From the NCBI RefSeq assembly GCF_013432195.1, contig NZ_JACCDB010000011.1, positions 1 to 64,000 of the forward strand: DNA of 64,000 bases. Reading direction: 5' to 3'. Shown piece after piece: positions 31,620 through 41,747 of this stretch; position 1 is the stretch's first letter; every line of letters starts with the position of its first letter. Under the pieces are notes generated by a model. The model was not told where the DNA came from. It made no database searches and worked only from the letters and a program-made list of their open reading frames with translations. The position numbers and the translations under genes are program-made. This DNA comes from Tepidicella baoligensis. Its GTDB lineage: Bacteria > Pseudomonadota > Gammaproteobacteria > Burkholderiales > Burkholderiaceae_C.

Positions 31620-33257
31620 TCAGAGCGCCTGGATGCTACCGGGCACGATTTTGCCGCCAAAATCGCGCATCATCGATTGAACGAAAGGATCGGCCCGCAA
31701 GCTTTCCTCGGCCGCGCGCAAACGCGCCTCGGCCGCAGCAGCATGGCGGCGCGCGGGCGTGTCTTGCACGGGGCCGCTTTCCACTTCGATGCGAACCGGC
31801 CAACCGTGTGCAGACAGGGCTGCCTGCAGCCGCTCGCGCGAACCGGCCTGAGCCAAGGCCGGATTGCCGATCCGCAGGGTCCAGCAATCGTCCGTGCGTT
31901 GAACCAGTTGGGATTGCAAGGCCAGCTCGCGCGTCAGAGCGGTGACCGCCTCGCGCTCCATGAGCGTCGAGACCACACGATGCCAAAAGTCCGAAAGGTC
32001 GCCCGACTCAGGGGATGACACAGGTTCGTGTGCGGGCAGCGGCGTCGTGGGTGGCGGAGCAACGCTCGGCGGCGTCACGGCGGGTGGCGGTTCGGTATGC
32101 ACAGCGGACGGACGAACCGCCTCAGCCGAGGAGCGTTTCAGACTTTTTTTTTCCGTCCACTCCGGCTGAAATGCCAGCAAACGCAACAGCACCATGGTGA
32201 GCGCTGCGTATTCGTCGGGCGCCAACCCCAGTTCCACGCGCCCCTGCAAACATAGGCTGTAGAGCAGCTGGGTCAGATCGGCGGGAAGGCGCTGCGCCAG
32301 CTGGGCACACTCGGCATCGTCCGGGTCGGTGCAGTGCACCTGGTCTGGGACGACCTGCAGCACGGCCATGCGCTGGAGCATGCCCGTGAGCTCCTCCAGC
32401 GTGGAAGCCGCGCTGTGACCCTGGACGCGCAATTCCTCCACCGTTGCCACCACCTGCGCCCCGTCGCCATCGGCCAGCGCCGCGATCAGCCGGCGCACAT
32501 GTTCACGGTCCACCGCGCCGAGCATCTGCCGGACCACGGGTTCGCGCAACTCCCCTCCGCCAAAGGCAATCGCCTGATCGGTCAGGCTCAGCGCATCACG
32601 CATCGACCCGCGCGCGGCCCGTGAGAGCAGGCGCAGCGCCCCGTCTTCGTAGGTCACCTGCTCCGATCGGAGCACCTGAGCCAAGTGCTCCCGCACCGTC
32701 TCAGGCGGCATAGGACGCAGGTTGAATTGCAGGCAACGGCTGAGCACCGTCACCGGCACCTTTTGGGGGTCGGTGGTGGCCAGCACAAACTTGAGGTATG
32801 CAGGCGGCTCCTCCAGCGTCTTGAGCATGGCGTTGAAGGCGGTGTTCGTCAGCATGTGCACTTCGTCGATCATGAAGACCTTGAAGCGCCCCTGCACTGG
32901 TTTATAGACGGCCTGCTCCAACAATGTCTGCACCTCATCCACCCCACGGTTGGAGGCGGCATCCAGCTCCGTGTAGTCCACGAAGCGGCCCGAGTCGATG
33001 TCGCGGCAGGCGTCGCACACCCCGCACGGGGCGGCCGTGATGCCGCCCTGGCCGTCCGGACCGGTGCAGTTGAGCGACTTGGCCAGGATGCGGGACACCG
33101 TGGTCTTGCCCACCCCCCGGGTGCCGGTGAACAGATAGGCATGGTGCAGGCGCTGCGTGGTCAGGGCGTTCGTGAGCGCCTGCACCACATGCTCCTGCCC
33201 CACCATTTCGGCAAAATTCCGCGGGCGGTACTTGCGAGCCAGGACGACGTAGGACAT
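31620..33257 (-). CDS. dnaX: DNA polymerase III subunits tau and (by frameshift) gamma
   Basis: Clamp-loader ATPase. The 545-aa full-length tau form has Walker A GTRGVGKT at 45-52, a zinc module with Cys64, 78, 81 and 84, the DEVHML Walker B, the SRC sensor, and domain III ending near 365. A variable Pro-rich linker and a tau-specific C-terminus follow. An A9 run at codons 369-372 would allow a -1 shift into a frame that stops after K-S-E-T-L-L-G, giving a gamma form of about 378 aa. First of the dnaX-ybaB-recR genes. Confidence 0.95.
   Translation of the reverse strand: MSYVVLARKYRPRNFAEMVGQEHVVQALTNALTTQRLHHAYLFTGTRGVGKTTVSRILAKSLNCTGPDGQGGITAAPCGVCDACRDIDSGRFVDYTELDAASNRGVDEVQTLLEQAVYKPVQGRFKVFMIDEVHMLTNTAFNAMLKTLEEPPAYLKFVLATTDPQKVPVTVLSRCLQFNLRPMPPETVREHLAQVLRSEQVTYEDGALRLLSRAARGSMRDALSLTDQAIAFGGGELREPVVRQMLGAVDREHVRRLIAALADGDGAQVVATVEELRVQGHSAASTLEELTGMLQRMAVLQVVPDQVHCTDPDDAECAQLAQRLPADLTQLLYSLCLQGRVELGLAPDEYAALTMVLLRLLAFQPEWTEKKSLKRSSAEAVRPSAVHTEPPPAVTPPSVAPPPTTPLPAHEPVSSPESGDLSDFWHRVVSTLMEREAVTALTRELALQSQLVQRTDDCWTLRIGNPALAQAGSRERLQAALSAHGWPVRIEVESGPVQDTPARRHAAAAEARLRAAEESLRADPFVQSMMRDFGGKIVPGSIQAL
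32122..32165 (-). promoter_or_regulatory. Predicted dnaX frameshift (or slippage) site
   Basis: The minus-strand run of nine A residues (32152-32144) is preceded about 7 nt earlier by an SD-like GGAG, as in the E. coli dnaX signal. It is followed by a short CCTC-GGCT-GAGG stem. In the -1 frame a TGA occurs at 32124-32122. A9 could also act by transcriptional slippage, as in Thermus dnaX. Confidence 0.65.
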
Positions 33258-33278
33258 GCAGGCATTCTATCTGTCGCA

Positions 33279-33284
33279 TACAAT
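33279..33284 (+). promoter_or_regulatory. -10 element for SRP RNA
   Basis: TACAAT ends 6 nt before the predicted 5' end of the SRP RNA, which is the right distance for a transcription start. The -35 is not clear. It lies just upstream of the divergent dnaX start. Confidence 0.5.
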
Positions 33285-33290
33285 CCTTCC

Positions 33291-33386
33291 TGACGGGCCT
33301 TCCCGCATGGTGAAGCGGCCAACCGGGTCAGGTGGGGAACCAAGCAGCCCTAACTGTGTAGCCAGTGCCGGGGTCAAGGCTCGTCA
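33291..33386 (+). ncRNA. ffs: Signal recognition particle RNA, bacterial small (4.5S) type
   Basis: A roughly 96-nt hairpin RNA. The ends TGACGGGCCTT and AAGGCTCGTCA pair over 11 positions with one G-U. The apical Ffh-binding region is recognisable: GGTCAGGTGG, a GGAA tetraloop, then CCAAGCAGCC. The G-G/C-C pairs closing the loop are flipped relative to E. coli CC/GG. The asymmetric loop (AGCAGCC against GGTCAGG) is intact. It partners Ffh in co-translational membrane targeting. Located between dnaX and trxA. Confidence 0.9.
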
Positions 33387-33430
33387 CCTCCTTTCCTGAA
33401 TGTCAAAGACGAACAGAGGCGCACACTCTC

Positions 33431-33763
33431 ATGGCCAATGAACTGATCAAGCACGTGACCGACGCAACCTTCGAAGCAGACGTGGTGAAATCCAGCGCGC
33501 CGGTCTTGGTCGATTTCTGGGCCGAGTGGTGCGGCCCCTGCCGTATGATCGCCCCCATTCTGGACGAGGTGGCCAGCACCTACAAGGGCAAATTGCAAGT
33601 CGCCAAGATGAACGTGGACGAAAACCGCAACATACCGGCTCAGTATGGCATCCGCGGCATCCCCACGCTGATGCTGTTCAAAAATGGCCAGCTGGCCGCC
33701 ACCAAGGTGGGGGCCCTGAGCAAGGCTCAGTTGACCGCTTTCATCGATCAGCAACTCGTCTGA
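33431..33763 (+). CDS. trxA: Thioredoxin 1
   Basis: 110-aa cytosolic disulfide reductase with the active site WCGPC (Cys34, Cys37), the buried Asp in LVDFWAEW and the cis-proline in GIPTLMLF. Start at MANELIKHV; the frame extends to 33365 over the end of the SRP RNA and is not expected to be used. Followed by rho, a common arrangement. Confidence 0.97.
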   Translation: MANELIKHVTDATFEADVVKSSAPVLVDFWAEWCGPCRMIAPILDEVASTYKGKLQVAKMNVDENRNIPAQYGIRGIPTLMLFKNGQLAATKVGALSKAQLTAFIDQQLV

Positions 33764-33773
33764 GCCCTGCACG

Positions 33774-33794
33774 GCCCGGGCATCATGCCCGGGC
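33774..33794 (+). terminator. Strong GC hairpin after trxA
   Basis: Perfect 9-bp stem GCCCGGGCA / TGCCCGGGC with a 3-nt loop, 10 nt after the trxA stop. A TTTT tract follows only after 7 more bases, so it may be a weak terminator or an mRNA-stabilising structure in the trxA-rho gap. Confidence 0.45.
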
Positions 33795-33918
33795 GTGGGC
33801 ATTTTCCTGTCATAATTCCTTCAACGAGCGCAACGACCGCTCGATGTCTGCTGCCGCGCACCACCGCGAGCGGCCCACTCCCCCTCCTTTCGCACCAACT
33901 CCTTGCAGGAGTGATTCC

Positions 33919-35184
33919 ATGCACCTGAACGAACTCAAGGCTCTGCACGTCTCCGAAGTGCTCAAGCAGGCCGAAGCCCTCGAAATCGAAAACACCGGCC
34001 GCATGCGCAAGCAGGAGCTGATGTTTGCCATCATCAAGAAGCGTGCGAAAGCCGGCGAGCAGGTGTTTGCCGATGGCATCCTGGAAGTCCTGCCCGATGG
34101 CTTTGGTTTCCTGCGCAACATGGACACGAGCTTCACCGCGTCCACCGACGATATTTACATTTCGCCCAGCCAGATCCGTCGCTTCAACTTGCACACGGGC
34201 GACATGATCGAGGGCGAGGTCCGCACCCCCAAGGACGGCGAGCGTTACTTTGCCCTGAACAAGCTCGACAAAATCAACGGCCTGCCTCCTGAGCAGAACA
34301 AGCACAAAATCATGTTCGAGAACCTCACGCCACTGTTCCCCAAGGAGCAGATGCGTCTCGAACGCGATGGCTTCAAAGGCGAGGAAAACATCACCGGCCG
34401 TGTGATCGACATCATCGCGCCCATCGGCAAAGGCCAGCGCGCCCTGATCGTTGCCCCGCCCAAGAGCGGCAAGACGGTGATGATGCAGTCCATCGCCCAT
34501 GCCATCACCGCCAACTACCCCGAGGTCACGCTGATGGTGCTGCTGGTGGACGAGCGCCCCGAGGAAGTGACCGAGATGCAACGCACCGTCAAAGGCGACG
34601 TGATCGCATCCACCTTCGACGAGCCCGCGGCCCGTCATGTGCATGTGGCCGAGATGGTGATCGAGCGGGCCAAGCGCCTCGTCGAGCTCAAAAAGGATGT
34701 CGTCATTCTGCTCGACTCCATCACCCGACTGGCTCGCGCCTACAACAACGTGCTGCCCTCATCGGGCAAAGTGCTGACGGGTGGCGTGGACGCCAATGCG
34801 CTGCAGCGTCCCAAGCGTTTTTTCGGCGCCGCACGCAATGTGGAAGAAGGCGGCTCGCTGACCATCATCGCCACCGCGCTGGTGGACACGGGCAGCCGCA
34901 TGGACGAGGTCATCTTCGAGGAATTCAAGGGCACCGGCAACTGCGAGATCCACCTCGACCGCCGCCTCTATGAAAAGCGCGTCTTTCCCCCCATCCAGCT
35001 CAACCGCTCCGGCACCCGGCGCGAAGAATTGCTGCTGCAACCCGAAATCCTGCAAAAAACCCGCATCCTGCGCCAGTTCATGTACAACATGGATGAAATC
35101 GAATCCATGGAAATGGTGCTCAAGAGCATGCGCCAAACCAAGAACAACCACGAATTCTTCGATCTCATGCGTCGTGGTGGTTGA
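33919..35184 (+). CDS. rho: Transcription termination factor Rho
   Basis: 421-aa hexameric RNA helicase. An N-terminal Rho domain ([19 protein letters not shown]), an RNA-binding cold-shock fold ([22 protein letters not shown]), the P-loop APPKSGKT near residue 180, Walker [11 protein letters not shown], the Q-loop region [16 protein letters not shown] and the R-loop follow in order. AGGAGT precedes the ATG. Length is normal. Confidence 0.97.
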   Translation: MHLNELKALHVSEVLKQAEALEIENTGRMRKQELMFAIIKKRAKAGEQVFADGILEVLPDGFGFLRNMDTSFTASTDDIYISPSQIRRFNLHTGDMIEGEVRTPKDGERYFALNKLDKINGLPPEQNKHKIMFENLTPLFPKEQMRLERDGFKGEENITGRVIDIIAPIGKGQRALIVAPPKSGKTVMMQSIAHAITANYPEVTLMVLLVDERPEEVTEMQRTVKGDVIASTFDEPAARHVHVAEMVIERAKRLVELKKDVVILLDSITRLARAYNNVLPSSGKVLTGGVDANALQRPKRFFGAARNVEEGGSLTIIATALVDTGSRMDEVIFEEFKGTGNCEIHLDRRLYEKRVFPPIQLNRSGTRREELLLQPEILQKTRILRQFMYNMDEIESMEMVLKSMRQTKNNHEFFDLMRRGG

Positions 35185-35210
35185 TATCCACGAGCCGGAA
35201 CTGCTACAAT
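35181..35210 (+). promoter_or_regulatory. Promoter of rpmE2
   Basis: TTGATA at 35181-35186 and TACAAT at 35205-35210 with 18-nt spacing. The -35 overlaps the rho stop. The leader to rpmE2 would be about 60 nt. Confidence 0.55.
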
Positions 35211-35276
35211 ACGAGGCTTTGCGGAAAGTGCGCCAGATGGGCTGGCTGCGGCTGCCGCCCACCAGAGGAAACAGCG

Positions 35277-35531
35277 ATGAAAGAAGGCATTCACCCCAAC
35301 TACCGCGAAGTGTGTTTCGTGGACCTGTCCAACGGCTTCCAGTTCGTGACCCGCTCCTGCGTCAACACCAAGGAAACCATCAAGCTGGACGACGGCCGTG
35401 AACTGCCGCTGTTCAAGCTCGACACCTCCAGCGAATCCCATCCTTTCTACACCGGCACACAGAAGAGTGTGGACAACATGGGTGGCCGTGTGGAGAAGTT
35501 CCGCAACCGCTTTGCCCGTGCCGCGAAATAA
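35277..35531 (+). CDS. rpmE2: 50S ribosomal protein L31 type B
   Basis: 84-aa L31 of the C-minus type. It has the type B insert ([21 protein letters not shown]) and [13 protein letters not shown] but lacks the four-cysteine zinc ribbon of type A L31. In organisms with both forms, the type B copy replaces type A when zinc is scarce. Here it sits in the usual rho-rpmE position, so it may be the only copy. AGAGGAA precedes the ATG. Confidence 0.95.
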   Translation: MKEGIHPNYREVCFVDLSNGFQFVTRSCVNTKETIKLDDGRELPLFKLDTSSESHPFYTGTQKSVDNMGGRVEKFRNRFARAAK

Positions 35532-35555
35532 ATCCGCCCGATTCTCCAACAAACA

Positions 35556-35577
35556 AGCAGCCCCAGGCTGCTTTTTT
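35556..35577 (+). terminator. Intrinsic terminator after rpmE2
   Basis: Perfect 7-bp stem AGCAGCC / GGCTGCT with a 3-nt loop followed by six T residues. It ends rho-rpmE2 transcription about 25 nt after the stop. Confidence 0.85.
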
Positions 35578-35611
35578 GTTGGGACGCCGTGGCAGAGGCT
35601 ATAGTTTTCTC

Positions 35612-37330
35612 GTGATCCGTCCCACACCAGCCATCGTCACTCAAGTGGCCGCCCGCCGTCTACCCCGGTGGGTGCTGGTGCTGTTGGGTCTCTTTTATGT
35701 CGTCCCCGGCTTTCTTGGACGGGACCCCTGGCGCAATGAGGATCTCGCCGCTTTCGGTGTGATGCTCGAACTCTCCCAGTCACCGATTCGGGAATGGCTG
35801 ACACCCACGCTGCTGGGTGAGACACCCGCCAGAGCCGGCTGGCTCCCTTATTGGCTCGGTGCTTGGGCCATTCGAGCCCTGCCCTTCCTGCCGGCCGGCC
35901 TGGCCGCCAAGGTGCCGTTTGCCCTGTTGCTGGGCGTCACCCTCGCCAGCACCTGGTATGCGGTTTTTCACTTGGCCCGCGGACACAGCGCGCAGCCCGT
36001 GAGTTTCGCCTTCGGCGGAGAAGCCCACCCGATCGATTACGCCCGGGCCATGGCCGATGCGGCTTGGCTAGCCCTCATCGCCAGCCTGGGACTGGCCATG
36101 CTCGCCCACGAAACGAGTGTCGATCCTGCCCGGCTCGCTTGTGTGGCGGTCGGGCTTCATGCGGCCGCACGATGCTTCAGCACACACGCACGGCATCCCT
36201 GGAAAACGGTGGCGCTGTCCTGGCTGTCGTCGGGAGGGCTTGCCCTCAGCGGCGCTCCAGGGCTTGCCATGCTGCTCGGTTTGTTGCCGGCGGTGGTTGC
36301 TGTGCTCCAGTCCAGATTGGGTCGTGGCTCTTTTGATTTTCCCTCCGCCGTACTCTTGCCCAGCGCCGCAGGCGCCATGGTGGCTGCAGCGGCGGTGTAT
36401 GGATGGTCTTGGCCGGGTGGCTGGTGGCACGATTTCCCTTGGGCCTATTGGGAGCGTTACGACGCTTGGCGTAGCCTTGGTCGCCTGCTGGTCTGGTTCA
36501 CCTGGCCAATAGGCTTGCTGGCACTATGGGCCCTATGGGCGTGGCGGCGCCATTGGTCCAGCCCCCACTGGCTACTCCCGTTTCTGTGGGTGCTGGTCGT
36601 ATTGTTGAGCACGCTGAGGGACCGGGGAAGCGATCGCACACTGCTGCTGGCTCTGCCCGCTCTGGCAGCGTTGGCCGCTTTTGCCTTGCCAACGCTGCGG
36701 CGCAGCGTCACCGCGCTCATCGATTGGTTTGCCCTGCTGTTTTTCACGGGCGGGGCCATCATCATTTGGACCATCTGGATCGCGATGATGACCGGCACTC
36801 CAGCGAAGCCGGCCGCCAACGTGGCCAGGCTGGCGCCGAACTTCGAGCCCAGCTTCATGCTCGCGGGCTTCGTACCGGCGCTGGCAGTGACACTGGCATG
36901 GCTGGGGGTGATGGCTTGGCGGGCGGGTCGGCACCGGCCGGCGATCTGGAAAAGCCTCGTGCTATCGGCCACAGGCAGTACCTTGTGCTGGGTCTTGCTG
37001 ATGACGCTGTGGCTGCCCCTGCTCAACCACGGCATGGGGCAGCGTTTCATGTCGGAACGGGTGGCAGCCGCCGTTCCCCCAGGGGACTGCGTAGCCACCT
37101 TCGGGCTGAGTCATGCACAAATCGCCGGTCTGCAATACCACGGTGGCCTGCGCGTGGTTCGTGCGCCGTCTGCGCTGGCTGACGCCTGCTCGCGGTTGGT
37201 GGTGGATACCGCCGACTACGTGCACCTGCAAGGTGCCGTGGCCATGGACGAGTGGCGGCTCATCACGAAGATTCCCCGTCTGCGGGACAACCGGGATACC
37301 TGGATGATGTTCGAGCGCGCTTCGCCTTGA
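35612..37330 (+). CDS. Multi-span membrane protein related to GT39/ArnT-like glycosyltransferases
   Basis: 572-aa integral membrane protein with about a dozen spans. The first periplasmic loop has GRDPWRNEDLAAFGVM, resembling the acidic catalytic loop (R-x-x-x-E-x-R type) of GT-C enzymes such as ArnT that use lipid-linked sugars. The C-terminal 100 residues form a soluble domain (RFMSERVAAAVPPGDCVATFGL). Donor and acceptor are unknown. The GTG at 35612 was chosen because an earlier TTG lies inside the rpmE2 terminator. Convergent with phoR. Confidence 0.65.
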   Translation: MIRPTPAIVTQVAARRLPRWVLVLLGLFYVVPGFLGRDPWRNEDLAAFGVMLELSQSPIREWLTPTLLGETPARAGWLPYWLGAWAIRALPFLPAGLAAKVPFALLLGVTLASTWYAVFHLARGHSAQPVSFAFGGEAHPIDYARAMADAAWLALIASLGLAMLAHETSVDPARLACVAVGLHAAARCFSTHARHPWKTVALSWLSSGGLALSGAPGLAMLLGLLPAVVAVLQSRLGRGSFDFPSAVLLPSAAGAMVAAAAVYGWSWPGGWWHDFPWAYWERYDAWRSLGRLLVWFTWPIGLLALWALWAWRRHWSSPHWLLPFLWVLVVLLSTLRDRGSDRTLLLALPALAALAAFALPTLRRSVTALIDWFALLFFTGGAIIIWTIWIAMMTGTPAKPAANVARLAPNFEPSFMLAGFVPALAVTLAWLGVMAWRAGRHRPAIWKSLVLSATGSTLCWVLLMTLWLPLLNHGMGQRFMSERVAAAVPPGDCVATFGLSHAQIAGLQYHGGLRVVRAPSALADACSRLVVDTADYVHLQGAVAMDEWRLITKIPRLRDNRDTWMMFERASP

Positions 37331-37354
37331 GACGGGTCTTTTCACCCCCGCGAT

Positions 37355-38668
37355 TCAGGCCACCAGCACCCGGCTGGGTGGCAAGGTGATGGTGAAGGTC
37401 GAGCCCTGGCCGAGGGTGCTGTCAACCTGCATGTGGCCTCCGTGGCGCTGAGCGACGTGCTTGACGATGGCCAGACCCAACCCGGTGCCACCCGTCTCCC
37501 GCGAACGGCTTCTGTCCACCCGATAGAAACGCTCAGTCAGGCGCGGCAGGTGTTCAGGGGCGATGCCGGGGCCGTTGTCCTGCACGAAAAATTCAGCCCC
37601 ACCCTCTGCCGTGAGGCGCCAGCCAGCGCGCACCTCACTGCCAGCGGGTGTGTGACGCACCGCGTTGTTGAGCAGATTGGACATGGCACTGGCCAGCTCG
37701 GAGCGCGCACCCGCAATATCGAACGGCTCGCATGGCTCGATGACGATTCGATGAGTGCCGCCACTGATCACGTCGGATAGCGCACGCGCCTCCCCCGTCA
37801 CCTGTTCCAGCAAGGCTTGCGAACCGACCCACTCCGTCCCCCCGGGGGCAGGGCTGCCTTCCAGCCGGGACAGCATCAACAAATCACTCACCAAACCTTG
37901 CATACGCTGAGCCTGCGCGTCCATGAGCTGCAAGTATTGCCGCTGCTCCTCGGGGGAGAGGTCGAGGTTCAGTAAAGTTTCGATGAATCCGGAGACCACC
38001 GTCAGCGGCGTGCGGATTTCGTGTGAGACATTGGCCACGAAATCCCGGCGCATGGCTTCGGCTTGCTCCAAGGCCGTGACGTCGCGCGTGAGCATGAGGC
38101 GGCGGCCCTTGCCATAGACGTGGATATGGATGGAGATGCGCTGCGGGTGTCCGGGCGTGGCGTCGCGACCGTCGATTTCGATCGGTTGCGCATAGTCCCC
38201 GTGATTCAGGTATTCGATGAAAACCGGGTCGCGTACGAGGTTGCGAATCTGCTGGTGCACATCACGCTTGGAATCAAAGCCCAGATGCTGCGCCGCCGTG
38301 AAGTTGCACCATTCGATCGAGGCGTTGCGGTCAAGCAGCAACACCCCGTTTGGTGACGCCTGGATGGCGGCCAGAAACTCTTGCAAGCGGGCCTCGCTCT
38401 TGCGTGCCTTGCGATTGAGGGCCTTGAATCCCTTGCGAGCCCGTTCCACCACCTCGGCCCAGACGGCCGAGGTTTGCGGCGGGCGCACCGCATGGCCGTG
38501 GCGCAACCAGGCAAGGACCCGGGCCGCGCGCACATTGTCCAGCGTGATCCAGATCGTCGCTCCAACCAAGCTGCCCAGCACCGGGGCCCACTTGCCTTCG
38601 GCCAGCCACACCCCGCTCAAGCCCCCCGCCAATGTGAGCGCGAGCAGTTCCAGGGGCCGGCGAATCAT
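37355..38668 (-). CDS. phoR: Phosphate regulon sensor histidine kinase PhoR
   Basis: 437-aa inner-membrane kinase that phosphorylates PhoB under phosphate starvation and is held off by PstSCAB-PhoU when phosphate is plentiful. It has two N-terminal spans (7-22, 27-43), a short charged linker, a PAS domain (about 95-205), the H-box FVANVSHEIRTPL with His216, then the N box (SNLLNNAVRHTP) and the G boxes (DNGPGI, GGTGLGLAIVK). Its ATG overlaps the phoB stop by 4 nt. Confidence 0.96.
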   Translation of the reverse strand: MIRRPLELLALTLAGGLSGVWLAEGKWAPVLGSLVGATIWITLDNVRAARVLAWLRHGHAVRPPQTSAVWAEVVERARKGFKALNRKARKSEARLQEFLAAIQASPNGVLLLDRNASIEWCNFTAAQHLGFDSKRDVHQQIRNLVRDPVFIEYLNHGDYAQPIEIDGRDATPGHPQRISIHIHVYGKGRRLMLTRDVTALEQAEAMRRDFVANVSHEIRTPLTVVSGFIETLLNLDLSPEEQRQYLQLMDAQAQRMQGLVSDLLMLSRLEGSPAPGGTEWVGSQALLEQVTGEARALSDVISGGTHRIVIEPCEPFDIAGARSELASAMSNLLNNAVRHTPAGSEVRAGWRLTAEGGAEFFVQDNGPGIAPEHLPRLTERFYRVDRSRSRETGGTGLGLAIVKHVAQRHGGHMQVDSTLGQGSTFTITLPPSRVLVA

Positions 38669-39390
38669 GCTGGGGTAGGATCGTTTTTGGCTTTGATGGC
38701 TTGGGGTTGAGCGGTGATGCGGTAGCCCGCACCTCGCACGGTTTCAATCATAGCGCTTGCGGCCCCCAGCGATTCCCGCAGACGCTTGACATGCACGTCC
38801 ACCGTGCGCTCTTCGATGAAGACGTGATCTCCCCAGATCCGATCCAGCAGAGAGCCCCGGGTATGCACCCGCTCCGGGTGTTTCATGAGGTAGTGCAACA
38901 GCTTGAACTCGGTGGGCCCGACCTTGAGCTCTTGGCCACTGAGCGTGACCCGATAGGTCGCTGCGTCCAGCGACAACTCACCAAGCTGCACGGCGTCGTT
39001 GACGACCTCGGGCGCTCGGCGGCGCAACACGGCACGGATACGCGCGAGCAGTTCCTGGGTCGAAAACGGCTTGGTCACATAGTCATCGGCGCCGGCATCC
39101 AGGCCCTGCACTTTGTCGCTCTCCTCGGTGCGGGCTGTCAGCATGATCAAGGGAACCGTTTTCATGCGCTCTTGCTGGCGCCAGCGTTTGGCCAGGGCCA
39201 CGCCGCTTTCGCCGGGCAGCATCCAGTCGAGCAGGACGACATCGGGCAGCACCGAGTCCACCTCGCGCTGAGCGGCCTCACCGTCGAACACGACGGTGGG
39301 AGCGAAGCCGTTGTGGCGCAGGTTGACCGCGATGAGTTCGGCGATGGCCGGCTCGTCCTCGACCACCAGTACACGGGGCAGCTTTCTCAT
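38665..39390 (-). CDS. phoB: Phosphate regulon response regulator PhoB
   Basis: 241-aa OmpR-type activator that binds PHO boxes. Receiver domain with acidic pair Glu11/Asp12, phospho-acceptor Asp55 (VVLLDWMLPG) and Lys in YVTKPFS, then a winged-helix DNA-binding domain from about 135 (GPTEFKLLHYLMKHPERV; RTVDVHVKRLRESL). Joined by 4-nt overlaps to phoU upstream and phoR downstream, so the regulator is made with the transporter it controls. Confidence 0.96.
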   Translation of the reverse strand: MRKLPRVLVVEDEPAIAELIAVNLRHNGFAPTVVFDGEAAQREVDSVLPDVVLLDWMLPGESGVALAKRWRQQERMKTVPLIMLTARTEESDKVQGLDAGADDYVTKPFSTQELLARIRAVLRRRAPEVVNDAVQLGELSLDAATYRVTLSGQELKVGPTEFKLLHYLMKHPERVHTRGSLLDRIWGDHVFIEERTVDVHVKRLRESLGAASAMIETVRGAGYRITAQPQAIKAKNDPTPA

Positions 39391-40094
39391 TGGATCGCTG
39401 ACTCCCGCTGTTCGGGTGTGGTGTGGCGCACATCGGCGCCTTTGACCACGTAGATGGTGGCTTCCGCGATGTTCTTGGCGTGATCGCCCACCCGCTCAAT
39501 GGCCTTGGCCAGGAACAGCAGGTTGAGGCTGCTGCTGATCGTGCGCGGGTCCTCCATCATGTAGGTGATGAGCTGGCGGAAGTAGCCTTCATATTCGGCG
39601 TCGATGCGGTCGTCTTCATTGATGATGGCCAGCGCGGCCTGCACATCGAGCCGGGCAAACGCATCGAGGGTTTGGTGCATTTGGTCGGTGGCGTGCTTGG
39701 CCGAGGTCTCGAGATCGACCACCGGCAGCGAGCGAGGGGCCCCCGCTTCGATGAACGACTTGAGCATGCGGGCGATGCGGGATGCTTCGTCCCCTGCGCG
39801 CTCCAGGTTCACGATCACCCTTGAGACGCCCACCAGCAGCCGCAGGTCGCGCGCCGTTGGTTGGCGCCGGCTCATGGTGGAGGTGATGTCGTGGTCGATC
39901 TGGACTTCGAGGCGGTTGACACGATGTTCGAGCTCCAGCACCTGGTCGGCCGTTTCGACGCTCAAGTGATGCAGCGCGTAGATGCACTGGCGCAATTGGG
40001 ATTCGACGATGCCGCCCATTTCGAGCACACGGGTGGAAATGTTGCTCAGTTCGGCGTCGAACTGGCTGGAGAGGTGCTTGTCGGCCATGGTCAA
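39387..40094 (-). CDS. phoU: Phosphate signalling protein PhoU
   Basis: 235-aa protein of two three-helix PhoU repeats. It links the Pst transporter to PhoR and prevents excess phosphate uptake. Metal-binding acidic motifs appear in each repeat ([12 protein letters not shown] and [15 protein letters not shown]). The ATG overlaps the pstB stop by 4 nt; an in-frame ATG two codons later is an alternative. Confidence 0.96.
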   Translation of the reverse strand: MTMADKHLSSQFDAELSNISTRVLEMGGIVESQLRQCIYALHHLSVETADQVLELEHRVNRLEVQIDHDITSTMSRRQPTARDLRLLVGVSRVIVNLERAGDEASRIARMLKSFIEAGAPRSLPVVDLETSAKHATDQMHQTLDAFARLDVQAALAIINEDDRIDAEYEGYFRQLITYMMEDPRTISSSLNLLFLAKAIERVGDHAKNIAEATIYVVKGADVRHTTPEQRESAIQ

Positions 40095-40867
40095 CCAAAC
40101 CTTCCTGTGATGTAGTCTTCGGTCTCGGTGCGCTTGGGCTTGAAGAAAATCTGCTCGGTGGCACCGTATTCCACGAGCTCTCCCAGGTACATGTAGGCGG
40201 TGTAGTCGCTGCAGCGGGCGGCCTGCTGCATGTTGTGCGTGACGATCGCGATGGTGTAGTCCTGCTTGAGCTCGTGCACCAGCTCCTCCACTTTACCCGT
40301 GGAAATCGGATCCAGTGCAGACGTCGGTTCATCCAGCAGCAACACCGAAGGCTTCACCGCCACGCTGCGCGCGATGCACAGACGCTGTTGCTGACCACCC
40401 GACAGGCTCAGGCCGTTCTGGTTGAGCTTGTCCTTGACCTCGTTCCACAGCGCGGCCTTGGTCAGGGCCCATTCCACACGGTCGTCCATCTCGGAGCGAC
40501 TCAGATTCTCGTACAGCTTCACCCCGAAGGCGATGTTGTCGTAGATCGTCATGGGAAACGGCGTGGGTTTCTGAAACACCATGCCGATGCGGGCACGCAG
40601 CAGGTTCACATCCTGCTTGTCGTCGAGGATGTTCTGGCCGTAGAAATTGATCTGCCCTTCGGCGCGCTGCCCCGGGTAGAGGCTGTACATGCGGTTGAGC
40701 GTGCGCAGCAGCGTGGACTTGCCGCAGCCCGAAGGGCCAATGAACGCCGTGACCTTGCGCTCGACGATGTCGAGGTTCACATCCTTGAGGCCCTGGAACT
40801 TGCCGTAGAAGAAGTTGAGGTTGCGCACCTCGATGGCGTTTTTTTGAGCGATACCCGTTTCAGTCAT
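40091..40867 (-). CDS. pstB: Phosphate ABC transporter ATPase PstB
   Basis: 258-aa ATPase of the high-affinity phosphate importer. Walker [10 protein letters not shown] at 44-52, signature [14 protein letters not shown], Walker [13 protein letters not shown] and switch His in [13 protein letters not shown] are all canonical. 24 nt after pstA. Confidence 0.97.
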   Translation of the reverse strand: MTETGIAQKNAIEVRNLNFFYGKFQGLKDVNLDIVERKVTAFIGPSGCGKSTLLRTLNRMYSLYPGQRAEGQINFYGQNILDDKQDVNLLRARIGMVFQKPTPFPMTIYDNIAFGVKLYENLSRSEMDDRVEWALTKAALWNEVKDKLNQNGLSLSGGQQQRLCIARSVAVKPSVLLLDEPTSALDPISTGKVEELVHELKQDYTIAIVTHNMQQAARCSDYTAYMYLGELVEYGATEQIFFKPKRTETEDYITGRFG

Positions 40868-40891
40868 GATGATTTCCTGTGTGAGCTTGGG

Positions 40892-41746
40892 TCAGGCGCT
40901 GACTTTTTCACGGAACAGCACGCGGGCGATGATGTTGAGGACCAGCACGGTCATGGTGATGATCAAGGCGCCGCCCCAGGCCAGACGGTTCCAGTTGTCG
41001 AACGGACTCATGGCCATCTGGTAGATCCAGACCGGCAGGTTGGCCATGGGACCGCTCATGTCGGTGGTGAAGAACTGGTTGTTGAGCGCGGTGAAGAGCA
41101 GCGGCGCGGTCTCGCCGCTGATGCGGGCGATGGCCAGCAGCACACCGGTGATCACGCCGGCCTTGGCGGCCCGCAAGGTGACCATGGTGGCCACCTTCCA
41201 GCGCGGGGCACCAAGGGCGAAAGCCGCCTCGCGCAGGCTGCCCGGCACCAGGCGCAGCATGTTCTCGGTGGTGCGCACCACCACCGGAACGGCAATCAAT
41301 GACAAGGCCAGACTGCCGGCGTAACCCGAAAAATTGCCTACCGTCGCGACCGCGATGGCATACACGAACAGGCCCAGCACGATCGATGGAGCCGACAGCA
41401 TGATGTCGGTCACGAAACGGGTGATTTCGGCCGTCTTGCTGGTGTCGCCATACTCGGCCAGGTACACCCCGGCCAGGATGCCGATCGGCGTGGACACCAG
41501 CACCGACAGCCCCACCAGCAACGCGCTGCCCACGATCGCATTGCGCAGGCCGCCTCCTTCGGTACCCGGAGCGGGCGTGTCCTGCGTGAACATGGCCCAG
41601 TCGATGGCCGCAAAGCCGTTGTAGAACAGCACGTAGAGGATCCACAGCAGCACGGTCAAGCCCAGTGCCATGGCCGTCATCGACAGAAACAGGCCAATGG
41701 CGTTGCTGCGCCGCCGACGGTTGTAGAGCGATTGATTGAATTCCAT
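40892..41746 (-). CDS. pstA: Phosphate ABC transporter permease PstA
   Basis: 284-aa membrane subunit with about six spans and the cytoplasmic coupling loop (REAAFALGAPRWKVATMVTLRAAK). The frame is open back to 41842, but MEFNQSLYNRRRRSNAIG is the normal start and lies 1 nt after the pstC stop. Acts with PstC as the membrane channel. Confidence 0.96.
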   Translation of the reverse strand: MEFNQSLYNRRRRSNAIGLFLSMTAMALGLTVLLWILYVLFYNGFAAIDWAMFTQDTPAPGTEGGGLRNAIVGSALLVGLSVLVSTPIGILAGVYLAEYGDTSKTAEITRFVTDIMLSAPSIVLGLFVYAIAVATVGNFSGYAGSLALSLIAVPVVVRTTENMLRLVPGSLREAAFALGAPRWKVATMVTLRAAKAGVITGVLLAIARISGETAPLLFTALNNQFFTTDMSGPMANLPVWIYQMAMSPFDNWNRLAWGGALIITMTVLVLNIIARVLFREKVSA

Positions 41747-41747
41747 C

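Noticed and set aside
33811-33816. CATAAT as a -10 for rho
   Set aside because: No -35 at any acceptable spacing; rho may simply be read from trxA.
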